From NCBI GenBank assembly GCA_037968835.1, contig JBBKWG010000159.1, forward strand, positions 1-9,824: a DNA stretch of 9,824 nucleotides, written 5' to 3'. Below the pieces are notes generated by a model. The model had not been told where the DNA came from and made no database searches. It saw nothing but the letters and a program-made list of their open reading frames with translations. This document shows, one piece after another, positions 1-7,294 of the stretch (position 1 is the stretch's first letter; each line of letters opens with the position of its first letter). Source of the stretch: JBBKWG01 sp037968835 (GTDB taxonomy: Bacteria; Pseudomonadota; Alphaproteobacteria; Rhodobacterales; Rhodobacteraceae). The translations under genes and the position numbers were made by a program.

Positions 1-828
1 GTCATCAACAATCACGTCGAGGGTTTCAACGCGACCGCAGAAGTCACCGGCGCTTCGGTCGAGAATATGGGACTGATCGCCACCGGCGACGCGGACCTCG
101 CTATCGCGCTGGCAGATACGGTTCAGCAAGCCTACGCCGGGACTGGCCGATTTGAAGGGCAGCAATTGCCGATGATCCGCGCAATCGGATCGCTTTATGC
201 CAACATGATCCAGATCGTCACACTCGCGGATTCGGGCATCGCGACGATCGACGATCTCAAAGGCAAACGCGTCTCTGTCGGCGCGCCGGGGTCGGGCACC
301 GAAGTCAACGCGCAGACGCTACTGGAAGCCAACGGCATCTCGTTCGAGGATTTCACTGCCGAGCGGCTCAACTTCAACGAAACGGCGGATGCGCTGAACA
401 ACGGCGATATCGACGCCGGTTTCTGGAGCGTCGGTGCGCCGACATCGTCAATTCTGAACCTCGCGACCACCAATAGCATCAGTATGGTTGGTCTGAGCGA
501 CGAACAGATCGCTGCCGCCGACGCGGCCGATCCGACCTTTGCGCCCTTGTCGCTTCCGGGCGGAACTTATGCCGGTGTCGACGGCGTCACCGCGACGGTC
601 GGCGTTCCCAACGTTCTCGTCGTGTCCTCGGAAATGGACGAAGAGACGGTCTATCTGATCACCAAGGCCATGTTCGAGAATATCGCCGATCTACAAGCCG
701 TGCATCCGGCGGCGAACGAAACGACGGTCGAATTCTCGATGAACGCCACACCGGTTCCGCTGCATCCGGGTGCCTTGCGCTATTACGAGGAAATCGGTGC
801 AGAAATCCCCGACGCTCTGAAAGAGTGA
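1..828 (+). CDS. TAXI-family TRAP transporter solute-binding protein (5' end outside window)
   Basis: This is the periplasmic binding protein of a TAXI-type TRAP transporter; it captures the substrate and hands it to the membrane permease. The reading frame is open from base 1, ahead of the first Met at 67, so the true start, signal peptide and N-terminal ligand loop lie to the left. About 275 residues are present of a usual 315-330. Visible family marks are the G-A-P-G-S-G-T-E loop (codons at about 283-303), the 'DAGFWSVGAP' segment (about 412-441), and near the end the 'LHPGALRYYEEIG' signature (about 760-798). The stop codon at 826-828 overlaps the GTG start of the DUF1850 gene, and the fused permease follows. 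Known TAXI proteins bind glutamate, 2-oxoglutarate or similar acids; the ligand here cannot be read from sequence. The family call is firm. Confidence 0.94.
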   Translation, partial: VINNHVEGFNATAEVTGASVENMGLIATGDADLAIALADTVQQAYAGTGRFEGQQLPMIRAIGSLYANMIQIVTLADSGIATIDDLKGKRVSVGAPGSGTEVNAQTLLEANGISFEDFTAERLNFNETADALNNGDIDAGFWSVGAPTSSILNLATTNSISMVGLSDEQIAAADAADPTFAPLSLPGGTYAGVDGVTATVGVPNVLVVSSEMDEETVYLITKAMFENIADLQAVHPAANETTVEFSMNATPVPLHPGALRYYEEIGAEIPDALKE

Positions 829-1292
829 ACGCGATAGTCGGGGGAGGGCTTCTTGCCCTCCTCTTGCTCGCCACTCCGCTCGAAGCGGAATATCTGACCG
901 CTACCTTGGCCGACGGAACCGAGATCGCGCGACTGCCAGTGCCCGAGGGCGCTGGCTGGTGCGTTCTGTGGCGTCATTCCGTAAAGGGGTTCGAAGTCGA
1001 GGATTGCTATGAAAATCGGGGTGGTCAGATGCTGCTTGTCCGTTCGCATCAACCCGACTTCGCGGCGGGTCTGGGGCATCTGATCGGGCGCGGACGTCAG
1101 GTCTCTGACGGCGCGGGCGGCTACTGGATCGAAGACATCGACGAACCGGTGCGCGGCAATGCCTATGTCCTGCGCCCGGGATTGGCGAACGTCGATCACC
1201 GGCTTCGCGCAGCCTCGGGCGAGGTTTCGCTGTCCAGTTTAGCACCACGCGCGCGTGTGCGGATCGCCCTTGAAACAGGAGTGCCAGAGTGA
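825..1292 (+). CDS. DUF1850 domain protein of a TAXI-TRAP operon
   Basis: This is a small 155-residue protein of the DUF1850 family, whose function is unknown and whose genes commonly sit between a TAXI binding protein and a fused TRAP permease. Residues 1-21 look like a signal peptide: a short Gly/Leu/Ala hydrophobic core ending PLEA before Glu22, so the mature part should be periplasmic. The family core W-x-H-S-V is at residues 49-53 (WRHSV), followed by F-E-V-x-D-C-Y. Two cysteines, Cys46 and Cys61, flank this core and could form a disulfide. The GTG start is chosen because it overlaps the upstream stop as GTGA (825-828). The only purine-rich stretch, AAAGAG at 820-825, runs into the start itself, so translation probably depends on coupling. 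The gene ends in a second GTGA overlap with the permease. An accessory or assembly role in TRAP transport is inferred from context only. Confidence 0.9.
   Translation: MNAIVGGGLLALLLLATPLEAEYLTATLADGTEIARLPVPEGAGWCVLWRHSVKGFEVEDCYENRGGQMLLVRSHQPDFAAGLGHLIGRGRQVSDGAGGYWIEDIDEPVRGNAYVLRPGLANVDHRLRAASGEVSLSSLAPRARVRIALETGVPE
1276..1281 (+). promoter_or_regulatory. ribosome binding site of the TRAP permease gene
   Basis: The sequence CAGGAG lies 7 nt before the GTG at 1289, inside the end of the DUF1850 gene. It supports that GTG, which overlaps the DUF1850 stop, as the permease start. Confidence 0.6.
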
Positions 1293-3244
1293 CCGAGGCA
1301 TCGTCGCCGGTTCAACCGCGTGCCGTATTGCGCGCGATTACAATCGTCGGAATCACTCTTTCCCTGTTCCAACTCTATGCCGCCGGCGTGCAACCGTTGG
1401 GCCTGTTCTTTCAAAGACCGATCCACCTTGGCTTCATTCTGGTTCTCAGTTTCCTGATGTTCCCGGTGACCGGCGACCGCCCGCGTGGCGCGATTGGCTG
1501 GGCCATCGACGGCGCTCTCATTCTTTGCGGCATTCTCGTTGGCTACTGGGTGCCGGCGAACATCGACGCCATCGCGAACGCGATCATTCCGCGACCCCAG
1601 GACGTCGTGGTCGGAATCATTACCACGCTGGTCGTGCTGGAAGCCGCGCGGCGCGCGATTGGGCTTGGCATGACGATCATCGGCGCGGTCTTCATCGCCT
1701 ATTCATTCGCGGGAAACCGGGGCGAGTTGCCGTGGCTTGCGGATTTCATGCCGGGCATCCTGAACCACCGTGGCTATACGCTTGACCGTCTGGCCAGCCA
1801 ACTGACGCTTGGGGCCGAGGGGATATTCGGACTTCCGCTTGGGGTTGCCGCCACTTTCATATTTGTTTTCGTACTGTTCGGGGCATTCCTTGAAGTGACC
1901 GGAGCGGGTAAATTCTTCATCGACCTGGCCTATGCCGCCACCGGACGGCAGCGTGGGGGCCCGGCGAAGGCTGCCGTGATCGCGTCGGCGGGAATGGGTT
2001 CAATCAGCGGCTCCGCCATCGCCAACGTCGTGACGACCGGCGCGTTCACGATCCCCTTGATGAAGCGGCTAGGCTACAGACCGGCACAGGCTGGCGGCAT
2101 CGAGGCTGCGGCATCGACCGGCGGCCAGATCATGCCGCCGCTGATGGGCGCTGGCGCGTTCCTGATTAGCGAGTTCACCCGTGTGCCCTACATCGACATC
2201 GTTCTGGTCTCGATTTTCCCGGCGTTCCTCTATTTCGGCTCGGTCTACCTTTTGGTCCATATCGCGGCAGTAAAGCAGGGCATGACGGGCATCCCGGCGG
2301 ATGAGCTTCCGCGCGTGCGCGAAGTATTGGCCGAGGGCTGGCACTTCCTTTTGCCGCTCGTCGCGCTCGTGTGGTTGCTGGTTGCGGGTTATTCACCGAT
2401 GCGCGTCGGCTTTTACGCAATTCTCGCGGTCATGGCGTCGGCCGCATTGCGCGCGATGCTTGCTTTTCTGAGCGAGGGTCCAAACGCCGAGCGTCTGGCC
2501 GCCATGCTGAAATCCGGCGTTTCCAAGACGCTGGAGGCGCTGGAACTCGGTGCGCGGAACGCCGTGGCGGTCTCAATGGCGTGCGCTGTGGCCGGCATCG
2601 TGGTCGGTGTCGTCGGTTTGACTGGCCTCGGTCTCAAGTTTTCGGCCATGATGATCGCGTTTTCCGGCGGAAACCTGTTCCTTGCCCTGATCCTTGTCGT
2701 GATCGCCAGCCTCATTCTGGGCATGGGCCTGCCGGTTACCGCTGCCTACATCGTGCTCATCATCCTTGTCGGGCCGGCGCTTTCCAGCGAATTTGGCGTG
2801 CCGCTTCTGATCGCGCACCTCGTGGTGTTCTGGTGGAGCCAGGATTCCAACGTGACGCCCCCCGTGGCGCTGGCTGGATTCGCAGGCGCGGCGATTGCGA
2901 ATGCAAGTCCGATGGAGACGTCTTTTCAGGCGTGGAAATACGCCAAAGGACTTTATCTGATCCCGCTTTTCATGGTCTACAACCCGGTCATAATCGAGGG
3001 CGGACCAATCCCGCTGGTGCTTTGGAATGGCGTTATTATAATTCTGGCGCTGACCGCCTTCGCAGCTTTGCTCGAAGGCTTCCTGTTCGCGCCAATTCCA
3101 CTGTGGCAGCGGGCGCTGCTTCTGCCCGGAGTTGTCGGTGTTTTCTGGCAGTCGATCCCGATCGAAGCCGCAGGAGCGGCGGCGATCACCGGGCTTCTTG
3201 CGCTCAACTGGGTGGCGTCAAAGAAAGTGCCTGAAACGGCGTGA
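1289..3244 (+). CDS. TRAP transporter fused permease (4TM/12TM, DctQM type) of a TAXI system
   Basis: This 651-residue inner-membrane protein is the permease of the TAXI-TRAP importer, a sodium- or proton-driven secondary transporter, with small and large subunits fused in one chain. The DctQ-like part covers roughly residues 1-140 with about four hydrophobic helices. The DctM-like part has the internal repeat expected of the fold. Repeat one carries GMGSISGSAIANV (235-247) and GGQIMPPLMGAGAF (278-291). Repeat two carries LGMGLPVTAAY (477-487) and NVTPPVALAGFAGAA (521-535), the regions that hold cation and substrate in TRAP permeases. The GTG start has a CAGGAG site 7 nt upstream and overlaps the DUF1850 stop. 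Length is normal and no frame break is seen. The stop lies only 4 nt from the convergent pckA stop, with no room for a private terminator. The family call is firm; the substrate is unknown. Confidence 0.97.
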   Translation: MTEASSPVQPRAVLRAITIVGITLSLFQLYAAGVQPLGLFFQRPIHLGFILVLSFLMFPVTGDRPRGAIGWAIDGALILCGILVGYWVPANIDAIANAIIPRPQDVVVGIITTLVVLEAARRAIGLGMTIIGAVFIAYSFAGNRGELPWLADFMPGILNHRGYTLDRLASQLTLGAEGIFGLPLGVAATFIFVFVLFGAFLEVTGAGKFFIDLAYAATGRQRGGPAKAAVIASAGMGSISGSAIANVVTTGAFTIPLMKRLGYRPAQAGGIEAAASTGGQIMPPLMGAGAFLISEFTRVPYIDIVLVSIFPAFLYFGSVYLLVHIAAVKQGMTGIPADELPRVREVLAEGWHFLLPLVALVWLLVAGYSPMRVGFYAILAVMASAALRAMLAFLSEGPNAERLAAMLKSGVSKTLEALELGARNAVAVSMACAVAGIVVGVVGLTGLGLKFSAMMIAFSGGNLFLALILVVIASLILGMGLPVTAAYIVLIILVGPALSSEFGVPLLIAHLVVFWWSQDSNVTPPVALAGFAGAAIANASPMETSFQAWKYAKGLYLIPLFMVYNPVIIEGGPIPLVLWNGVIIILALTAFAALLEGFLFAPIPLWQRALLLPGVVGVFWQSIPIEAAGAAAITGLLALNWVASKKVPETA

Positions 3245-3248
3245 TGAT

Positions 3249-4847
3249 CTAGCCGACAAGGACCGAACGCACATCGGCGTCGATGTTGGGCAGATATTTT
3301 TCGAAGTTCGCGGCAAACATCTCGACCAGCTTTTCGGCCGCTCGGTCGTAGGCCGCTGAGTCCTTCCAAGTGCCACGCGGGTCCAGAAGTGCGGCGTCGA
3401 TGCCGGGGACGGTGACCGGCACTTCAAAGCCGAAGTTCGGATCCCTGCGGAACGTTCTGTCGCTCAACGTTCCGTCAAGGGCCGTTCCCAGAAGCGCGCG
3501 CGTCGCGTCGATCGGCATCCGGTTGCCCTCGCCGTAAGCGCCGCCGGTCCAGCCGGTGTTTACCAGCCAGCAGGTTGCCCCGAAGGTGGCGATCTTTTTC
3601 TGCAACAACCGACCGTAGACTTCGGGTCTCAGCGGCAGGAAGGGTGCGCCAAAGCAGGTGGAGAATGTCGGCTCTGGTTCGGTCACGCCACGCTCTGTTC
3701 CGGCCACTTTCGAAGTGAACCCCGACAGGAAGTGATACATCGCCTGCGACGGCGTCAACCGGGCGATGGGCGGCAGAACACCGAACGCGTCGCACGTCAG
3801 CATGATGATATTCTTGGGGTGGCTGGCTTTGCCGGTGGTCGATGAATTCGAGATATAATGCATCGGATAGGCCGAGCGCATGTTGGCGGTCAGGCTATCG
3901 TCCGAGAAATCCAATTCTTTCGTTTCCTCGTCGTAGATCATGTTCTCAACGACGGTCGAGAATTTGAACGTCGCCGCGTAAATCTCGGGCTCGGCTTCTG
4001 GCGACAGATTGATTGTCTTGGCGTAGCAACCGCCTTCGAAATTGAAAACGCCACGATCCGACCATCCGTGCTCGTCGTCACCGATCAGAATCCGGGTCGG
4101 ATCCGCCGAAAGCGTGGTCTTGCCGGTTCCCGACAATCCAAAAAAGATCGCGGTGTCGATCGGGTTGCCCTGAGCATGGTTGGAAGAGCAATGCATCGGC
4201 ATCACACCCTTTTCGGGCAGCAGGTAATTCAGGATCGTGAAGACGGCTTTCTTGTTTTCCCCGGCATATTCCGATCCGCCGACCAGCACGATTTTCTTGT
4301 CGAAATTGATCGCGATCACCGTATCGGTCCTGCACCCGTGGCGCTTCGGATCGGCCTTGAAGCTGGGAAGGTTGATGATGGTGAAGTCCGCGATGAACGT
4401 ATCCAGATCGGCGCGCTCGGGGCGGATCAGCAGATGCCGGATGAAAAGATTGTGCCAGGTCAGTTCAGAGACGACGCGCACATTGATGCGGTGGTCGGTG
4501 TCGGCACCCGCGTAAAGGTCCTGAACGAACAGATCCATGCCCGCGACGTGACCAAGCATATCCTCGTAAAGTCGCTCGAACGCATCAATTTCCATCCGGG
4601 CATTCGCGTCCCACCAGATCTTGTCTTCGGTGCCTGGTGTGGCGACGACATGCTTGTCCTTGGGGGATCGTCCGGTGTATTTGCCGGTCGTGACCATCAG
4701 GCATCCACCCTGACCCAGGTGTCCTTCGTTGCGCGCAAGAGCGTGCGTTACCAGGTCCGGCTCGACCAAGTTATAGTAAACATTGGCCTGACCCGAGAAT
4801 CCTTGATGCTCGAGTTTGAAATCGCCGTTTACTCTACCCGTTTCCAT
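3249..4847 (-). CDS. pckA: phosphoenolpyruvate carboxykinase (ATP)
   Basis: This 532-residue cytosolic enzyme converts oxaloacetate and ATP to phosphoenolpyruvate, CO2 and ADP, the entry step of gluconeogenesis from TCA intermediates. All hallmark motifs of the ATP-dependent family are present: TGRSPKDK (58-65, with the substrate-binding Arg60), YAGENKK (194-200, metal-binding Lys), MHCSSNH (218-224, metal-binding His219), the P-loop GLSGTGKT (237-244), IGDDEHGW (255-262, metal-binding Asp), MRSAYP (323-328, catalytic-site Arg324) and NTGWTGG (430-436). Length agrees with the family (540 in E. coli). The ATG has a GGGGA site about 7 nt upstream. The gene is alone on its strand here: it converges on the TRAP permease and diverges from the dehydratase operon. 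Many alphaproteobacteria keep chvI/chvG beside pckA, but they are absent here. Regulation is suggested by the tandem boxes upstream. Confidence 0.98.
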   Translation of the reverse strand: METGRVNGDFKLEHQGFSGQANVYYNLVEPDLVTHALARNEGHLGQGGCLMVTTGKYTGRSPKDKHVVATPGTEDKIWWDANARMEIDAFERLYEDMLGHVAGMDLFVQDLYAGADTDHRINVRVVSELTWHNLFIRHLLIRPERADLDTFIADFTIINLPSFKADPKRHGCRTDTVIAINFDKKIVLVGGSEYAGENKKAVFTILNYLLPEKGVMPMHCSSNHAQGNPIDTAIFFGLSGTGKTTLSADPTRILIGDDEHGWSDRGVFNFEGGCYAKTINLSPEAEPEIYAATFKFSTVVENMIYDEETKELDFSDDSLTANMRSAYPMHYISNSSTTGKASHPKNIIMLTCDAFGVLPPIARLTPSQAMYHFLSGFTSKVAGTERGVTEPEPTFSTCFGAPFLPLRPEVYGRLLQKKIATFGATCWLVNTGWTGGAYGEGNRMPIDATRALLGTALDGTLSDRTFRRDPNFGFEVPVTVPGIDAALLDPRGTWKDSAAYDRAAEKLVEMFAANFEKYLPNIDADVRSVLVG

Positions 4848-4898
4848 TGCTGGGTCCCCGATGATGACATCGCGCGAGATGCGTGACCATCATCCGAT

Positions 4899-4934
4899 AC
4901 TAGATATTATAGCCCACGAAAACAGCCGGATGAC
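4899..4934 (-). promoter_or_regulatory. predicted pckA promoter
   Basis: Read on the minus strand, a perfect -10 hexamer TATAAT occupies 4911 down to 4906, which puts the transcription start near 4899 and gives a leader of about 52 nt before the pckA ATG. The hexamer at the matching -35 position (4934 down to 4929, GTCATC) matches TTGACA at only 2 of 6 bases with a 17-bp spacer, and no extended TGn motif precedes the -10. A strong -10 with a poor -35 is the usual look of an activator-dependent promoter. The repeated boxes abut the -35 position. The start point is a prediction. Confidence 0.6.
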
Positions 4935-4936
4935 CA

Positions 4937-4967
4937 GTTAGCGCAACCAGTTTGCATGTTAGCGCAA
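4937..4967 (-). repeat. tandem 10-bp boxes upstream of pckA, candidate operator
   Basis: The decamer TTGCGCTAAC (minus strand; GTTAGCGCAA on plus) occurs twice, at 4937-4946 and 4958-4967. The repeat period is exactly 21 bp, two helical turns, so both copies face the same side of the DNA. Relative to the predicted pckA start they centre near -42.5 and -63.5. Each plus-strand copy matches the LacI-family-style palindrome TTAGCGCTAA at 8 of 10 bases. From memory, S. meliloti pckA is controlled by a LacI/GalR-type regulator, PckR; a homologue acting here is inference. No regulator gene is in the window. Confidence 0.5.
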
Positions 4968-5158
4968 TCTCTGGGTGATCGCTGCGCGGACGACTGCCGA
5001 GCCAGCATTTATTGGCGGTCGATCAATCTGGCGATGCGAATAATCCGGCACAGCGCCGCGAAGCCGTTGAAGGCCGACGCGATATGGGGTCTGTTCCGCC
5101 GGGGTAACGATATTTCAGGAAACGACAGGGGACGACCCTCATGCAACGGGAATAGTCG

Positions 5159-6259
5159 ATGAAGATTTCGTCAATTCGGGCCTATCAAGTGGATTTGCCG
5201 CTCAAAGAGGGACGATATAGCTGGTCGAATGGTAACTTCGTCGAAGTTTTCGATTCCACGGTCGTTGAAGTGCTGACCGACGCCGGCCTGACCGGTTATG
5301 GCGAATGCTGCCCGCTTGGGTCCGCATACCTTCCGGCTTATGCCCTTGGCGTCAGATCCGGGCTGAAAGAGATCGCCCCGAGCGTCATCGGTTTGGACCC
5401 CCGCGATCTCGATGTGCTCAACAGGCATATGGATGCCGTTCTACGCGGTCACCCCTACGTGAAGGCCGCAATTGACGTGGCGTGCTGGGACATTCTCGGT
5501 CAGGCGACGGGGCTGCCGGTCTATCAGTTGCTGGGCGGGAAGGCACAGGACGATGTGAAGCTTTACCGGGCGATCTCACAGATCGCGCCGGAAGCGATGG
5601 CCGCCAACGTGGCCGGTTACCGCGACGAGGGATATACCAAGTTCCAGCTTAAAGTCGGTGCCGACGCGGACAGCGACATTGAGCGCATCCGCCTGTGCTC
5701 GGCGGAAATGCGTCCCGGCGATGTGCTTGTCGCGGATGCCAACACCGGCTGGACCATGCACGAGGCCGCCCGCGTCGTGAATGCCGTCCGCGATATCGAC
5801 GTCTATATCGAGCAGCCGTGCCCGACTTACGAGGAATGCCTTGTCACCCGACGACGCACGTCGCTGCCGTTCGTACTGGACGAAGTCATCACCGGCGTCG
5901 ACAGCCTGACGCGAGGTCTGGCGGACGGGGCGATGGATGTCATCAACCTCAAGATCTCGAAAGTCGGCGGGCTGACGAAAGCGCGTCTGATGCGGGATAT
6001 CTGCGTCCAGTCCGGGATACCGATGACGATAGAGGACACTTGGGGCGGCGACATCGTAACCGCCACGATCGCCCATCTGGCGCAGTCCACCCCGGCGGAA
6101 TTCACCTTCTCGGCCACCGACTTCAACTCTTACGGGACGGTCGACATCGCAGAAGGCGCGCCCAAACGCGTCAACGGAACGATGAGGGCGTCGGACCTTC
6201 CCGGTCTCGGGATTCGCCCGATCATGTCGGCTCTGGGCGACCCGGTTCTGGTGGTTTGA
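5159..6259 (+). CDS. cis-3-hydroxy-L-proline dehydratase (enolase superfamily, MLE subgroup)
   Basis: This 366-residue enzyme is expected to dehydrate cis-3-hydroxy-L-proline to pyrroline-2-carboxylate. It has the capping domain (about 1-125, with GLTGYGECCPLG at 43-54) and the metal-binding barrel of the mandelate racemase/muconate lactonizing family. Magnesium ligands are Asp193 (VADANTGW), Glu218 (YIEQP) and Asp241 (LDE). Catalytic lysines are Lys165 at the end of strand 2 and Lys265 on strand 6 (NLKISKVGG). The first Lys of the usual K-x-K pair is Gln163 (FQLK), as I remember for this dehydratase group. Overall similarity, including the KEGRYSWS and CPTYEECL segments, is to characterised cis-3-hydroxyproline dehydratases such as the Labrenzia enzyme. 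The ATG has a weak ACGGGA site 7 nt upstream. The trans-isomer dehydratase gene follows after 1 nt, which supports the substrate call. Alternatives are another MLE-type imino-acid racemase or epimerase. Confidence 0.85.
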   Translation: MKISSIRAYQVDLPLKEGRYSWSNGNFVEVFDSTVVEVLTDAGLTGYGECCPLGSAYLPAYALGVRSGLKEIAPSVIGLDPRDLDVLNRHMDAVLRGHPYVKAAIDVACWDILGQATGLPVYQLLGGKAQDDVKLYRAISQIAPEAMAANVAGYRDEGYTKFQLKVGADADSDIERIRLCSAEMRPGDVLVADANTGWTMHEAARVVNAVRDIDVYIEQPCPTYEECLVTRRRTSLPFVLDEVITGVDSLTRGLADGAMDVINLKISKVGGLTKARLMRDICVQSGIPMTIEDTWGGDIVTATIAHLAQSTPAEFTFSATDFNSYGTVDIAEGAPKRVNGTMRASDLPGLGIRPIMSALGDPVLVV

Positions 6260-6260
6260 C

Positions 6261-7292
6261 ATGAGATCGAAAAAGATCGTCCACGTGGTCGGCTGTCATG
6301 CCGAGGGCGAGGTCGGCGACGTGATCGTCGGCGGCGTACCGACGCCGCCGGGCGCCACGATCTGGGAACAATCCCGCTGGATTGCGACCGATGGCGAATT
6401 GCGCGATTTCGTGCTGAACGAACCACGCGGCGGACTGTTCCGACACGTGAACCTGCTTGTCCCGCCCGTCGATCCGTCCGCAGCGATGGGCTTCATCATC
6501 ATGGAACCTGTGCATACTCCGCCGATGTCGGGGTCCAATTCGATCTGTGTCGCGACCGTGCTTCTGGATACCGGAATCATTCCGATGATCGAGCCGGAAA
6601 CGCGGTTTCGCCTCGAAGTGCCGGGCGGCGTGATTGACGTGGTTGCAAGTTGCCGCGATGGCAAGGCTCAGTCCATCCGGGTCACCAACTTGCCGAGTTT
6701 CGCGGCGAAACTGGACGCGCAAATCGAGATCGAGGGCCTTGGAACACTGCGAGTTGATACCGCATTCGGGGGTGACAGCTTCGTTCTGGTGGACGCGCCG
6801 TCGCTGGGGTTTGCACTTTCGCCAGACGAGGCGCGCGAACTTGTCGTTGTTGGTCGCAAGATCACGCAGGCGGCCACGGATCAACTCGGCTTTCAGCATC
6901 CCGATCTGCCGGACTGGACGCACATATCATTTTGCCAGTTCACGATGCCGGTGACTGTGATCGACGGGATCAAGACCGGTCGCAATACGGTGGTCGTTGA
7001 ACCCGGCAAACTCGATCGCTCGCCAACCGGAACAGGGTGTTCGGCGCGCATGTCGGTCCTTTACGCGCGGGGCGAATTAGCCGTTGGCGAGACTTTCCGC
7101 GGCGTGTCGATCCTTGGCAGCCAGTTCGATTGCCGGATCGAAACGGTGGTTCCGATGGCCCAATCAGAGGCGATTATTCCGTCGATCAGAGGTCGTGGCT
7201 GGATCACCGACACTCGCCAGTTGATGCTCGACCCGGACGATCCCTGGCCTGGCGGATACAGGGTTGGCGACACCTGGCCCGCCGCCACCTGA
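6261..7292 (+). CDS. trans-3-hydroxy-L-proline dehydratase (proline racemase superfamily)
   Basis: This 343-residue cytosolic enzyme probably dehydrates trans-3-hydroxy-L-proline to pyrroline-2-carboxylate. The fold is that of proline racemase: HAEGEVGDVIVGG near the N-terminus (13-25), MSGSNSI at 89-95, GGDSF at 170-174, and DRSPTGTGCSARM at 252-264. In true racemases the first active-site motif is MCGH and the second is DRSPCGTG. Here the first Cys is Ser90 and the second is Thr256. Thr at the second position is the mark of the dehydratase, as in human L3HYPDH. Cys260 lies four residues further on. The start codon is 1 nt after the stop of the cis-isomer dehydratase, with GGTGG about 6 nt upstream, so the two are co-translated. 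The stop lies 2 nt from the convergent phospholipase D-like gene. A 4-hydroxyproline epimerase role is less likely because of the missing cysteines. Confidence 0.83.
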   Translation: MRSKKIVHVVGCHAEGEVGDVIVGGVPTPPGATIWEQSRWIATDGELRDFVLNEPRGGLFRHVNLLVPPVDPSAAMGFIIMEPVHTPPMSGSNSICVATVLLDTGIIPMIEPETRFRLEVPGGVIDVVASCRDGKAQSIRVTNLPSFAAKLDAQIEIEGLGTLRVDTAFGGDSFVLVDAPSLGFALSPDEARELVVVGRKITQAATDQLGFQHPDLPDWTHISFCQFTMPVTVIDGIKTGRNTVVVEPGKLDRSPTGTGCSARMSVLYARGELAVGETFRGVSILGSQFDCRIETVVPMAQSEAIIPSIRGRGWITDTRQLMLDPDDPWPGGYRVGDTWPAAT

Positions 7293-7294
7293 GG

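Larger units (their letters stand above)
4848..5158. other. divergent intergenic region between pckA and the 3-hydroxyproline operon
   Basis: These 311 nt separate two outward-pointing genes. The pckA-proximal part (4848-4967) holds the predicted pckA leader, promoter and tandem boxes. In the rest (4968-5158) no convincing gene, RNA or insertion-sequence end was found. A short TTTC-AG-GAAA inverted repeat at 5113-5122 lies 36 nt before the dehydratase start. TTGAAG at 5067-5072 resembles a -35 but has no good -10 at the right spacing. The rightward promoter must lie here because the operon starts at 5159, but it cannot be placed by eye. Confidence 0.6.

Noticed and set aside
2371..3234. 287-codon open frame in another plus-strand frame inside the TRAP permease gene
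   Set aside because: Arg/Gly-rich out-of-frame translation of a transporter whose own frame is intact and motif-complete.
3858..4886. 342-codon open frame on the plus strand opposite pckA
   Set aside because: It lies wholly antisense to a complete pckA with all its motifs; its translation has no recognisable domain. Long antisense frames are common in GC-rich coding DNA.
4937..4967. Tandem GTTAGCGCAA boxes as the remnant end of an insertion sequence
   Set aside because: No transposase fragment, matching inverted end or target duplication is visible nearby, and the position fits the pckA promoter better.
5067..5095. Candidate -35 (TTGAAG at 5067-5072) for the dehydratase operon
   Set aside because: No acceptable -10 hexamer lies 16-18 bp downstream.
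4956..5162. 68-codon open frame upstream of the cis-3-hydroxyproline dehydratase gene whose stop overlaps that gene's start as ATGA
   Set aside because: It starts inside the second tandem box, has no clear ribosome site, its codon third positions look less GC-biased than those of neighbouring genes, and the product resembles no family I know. A leader peptide is possible but unsupported.
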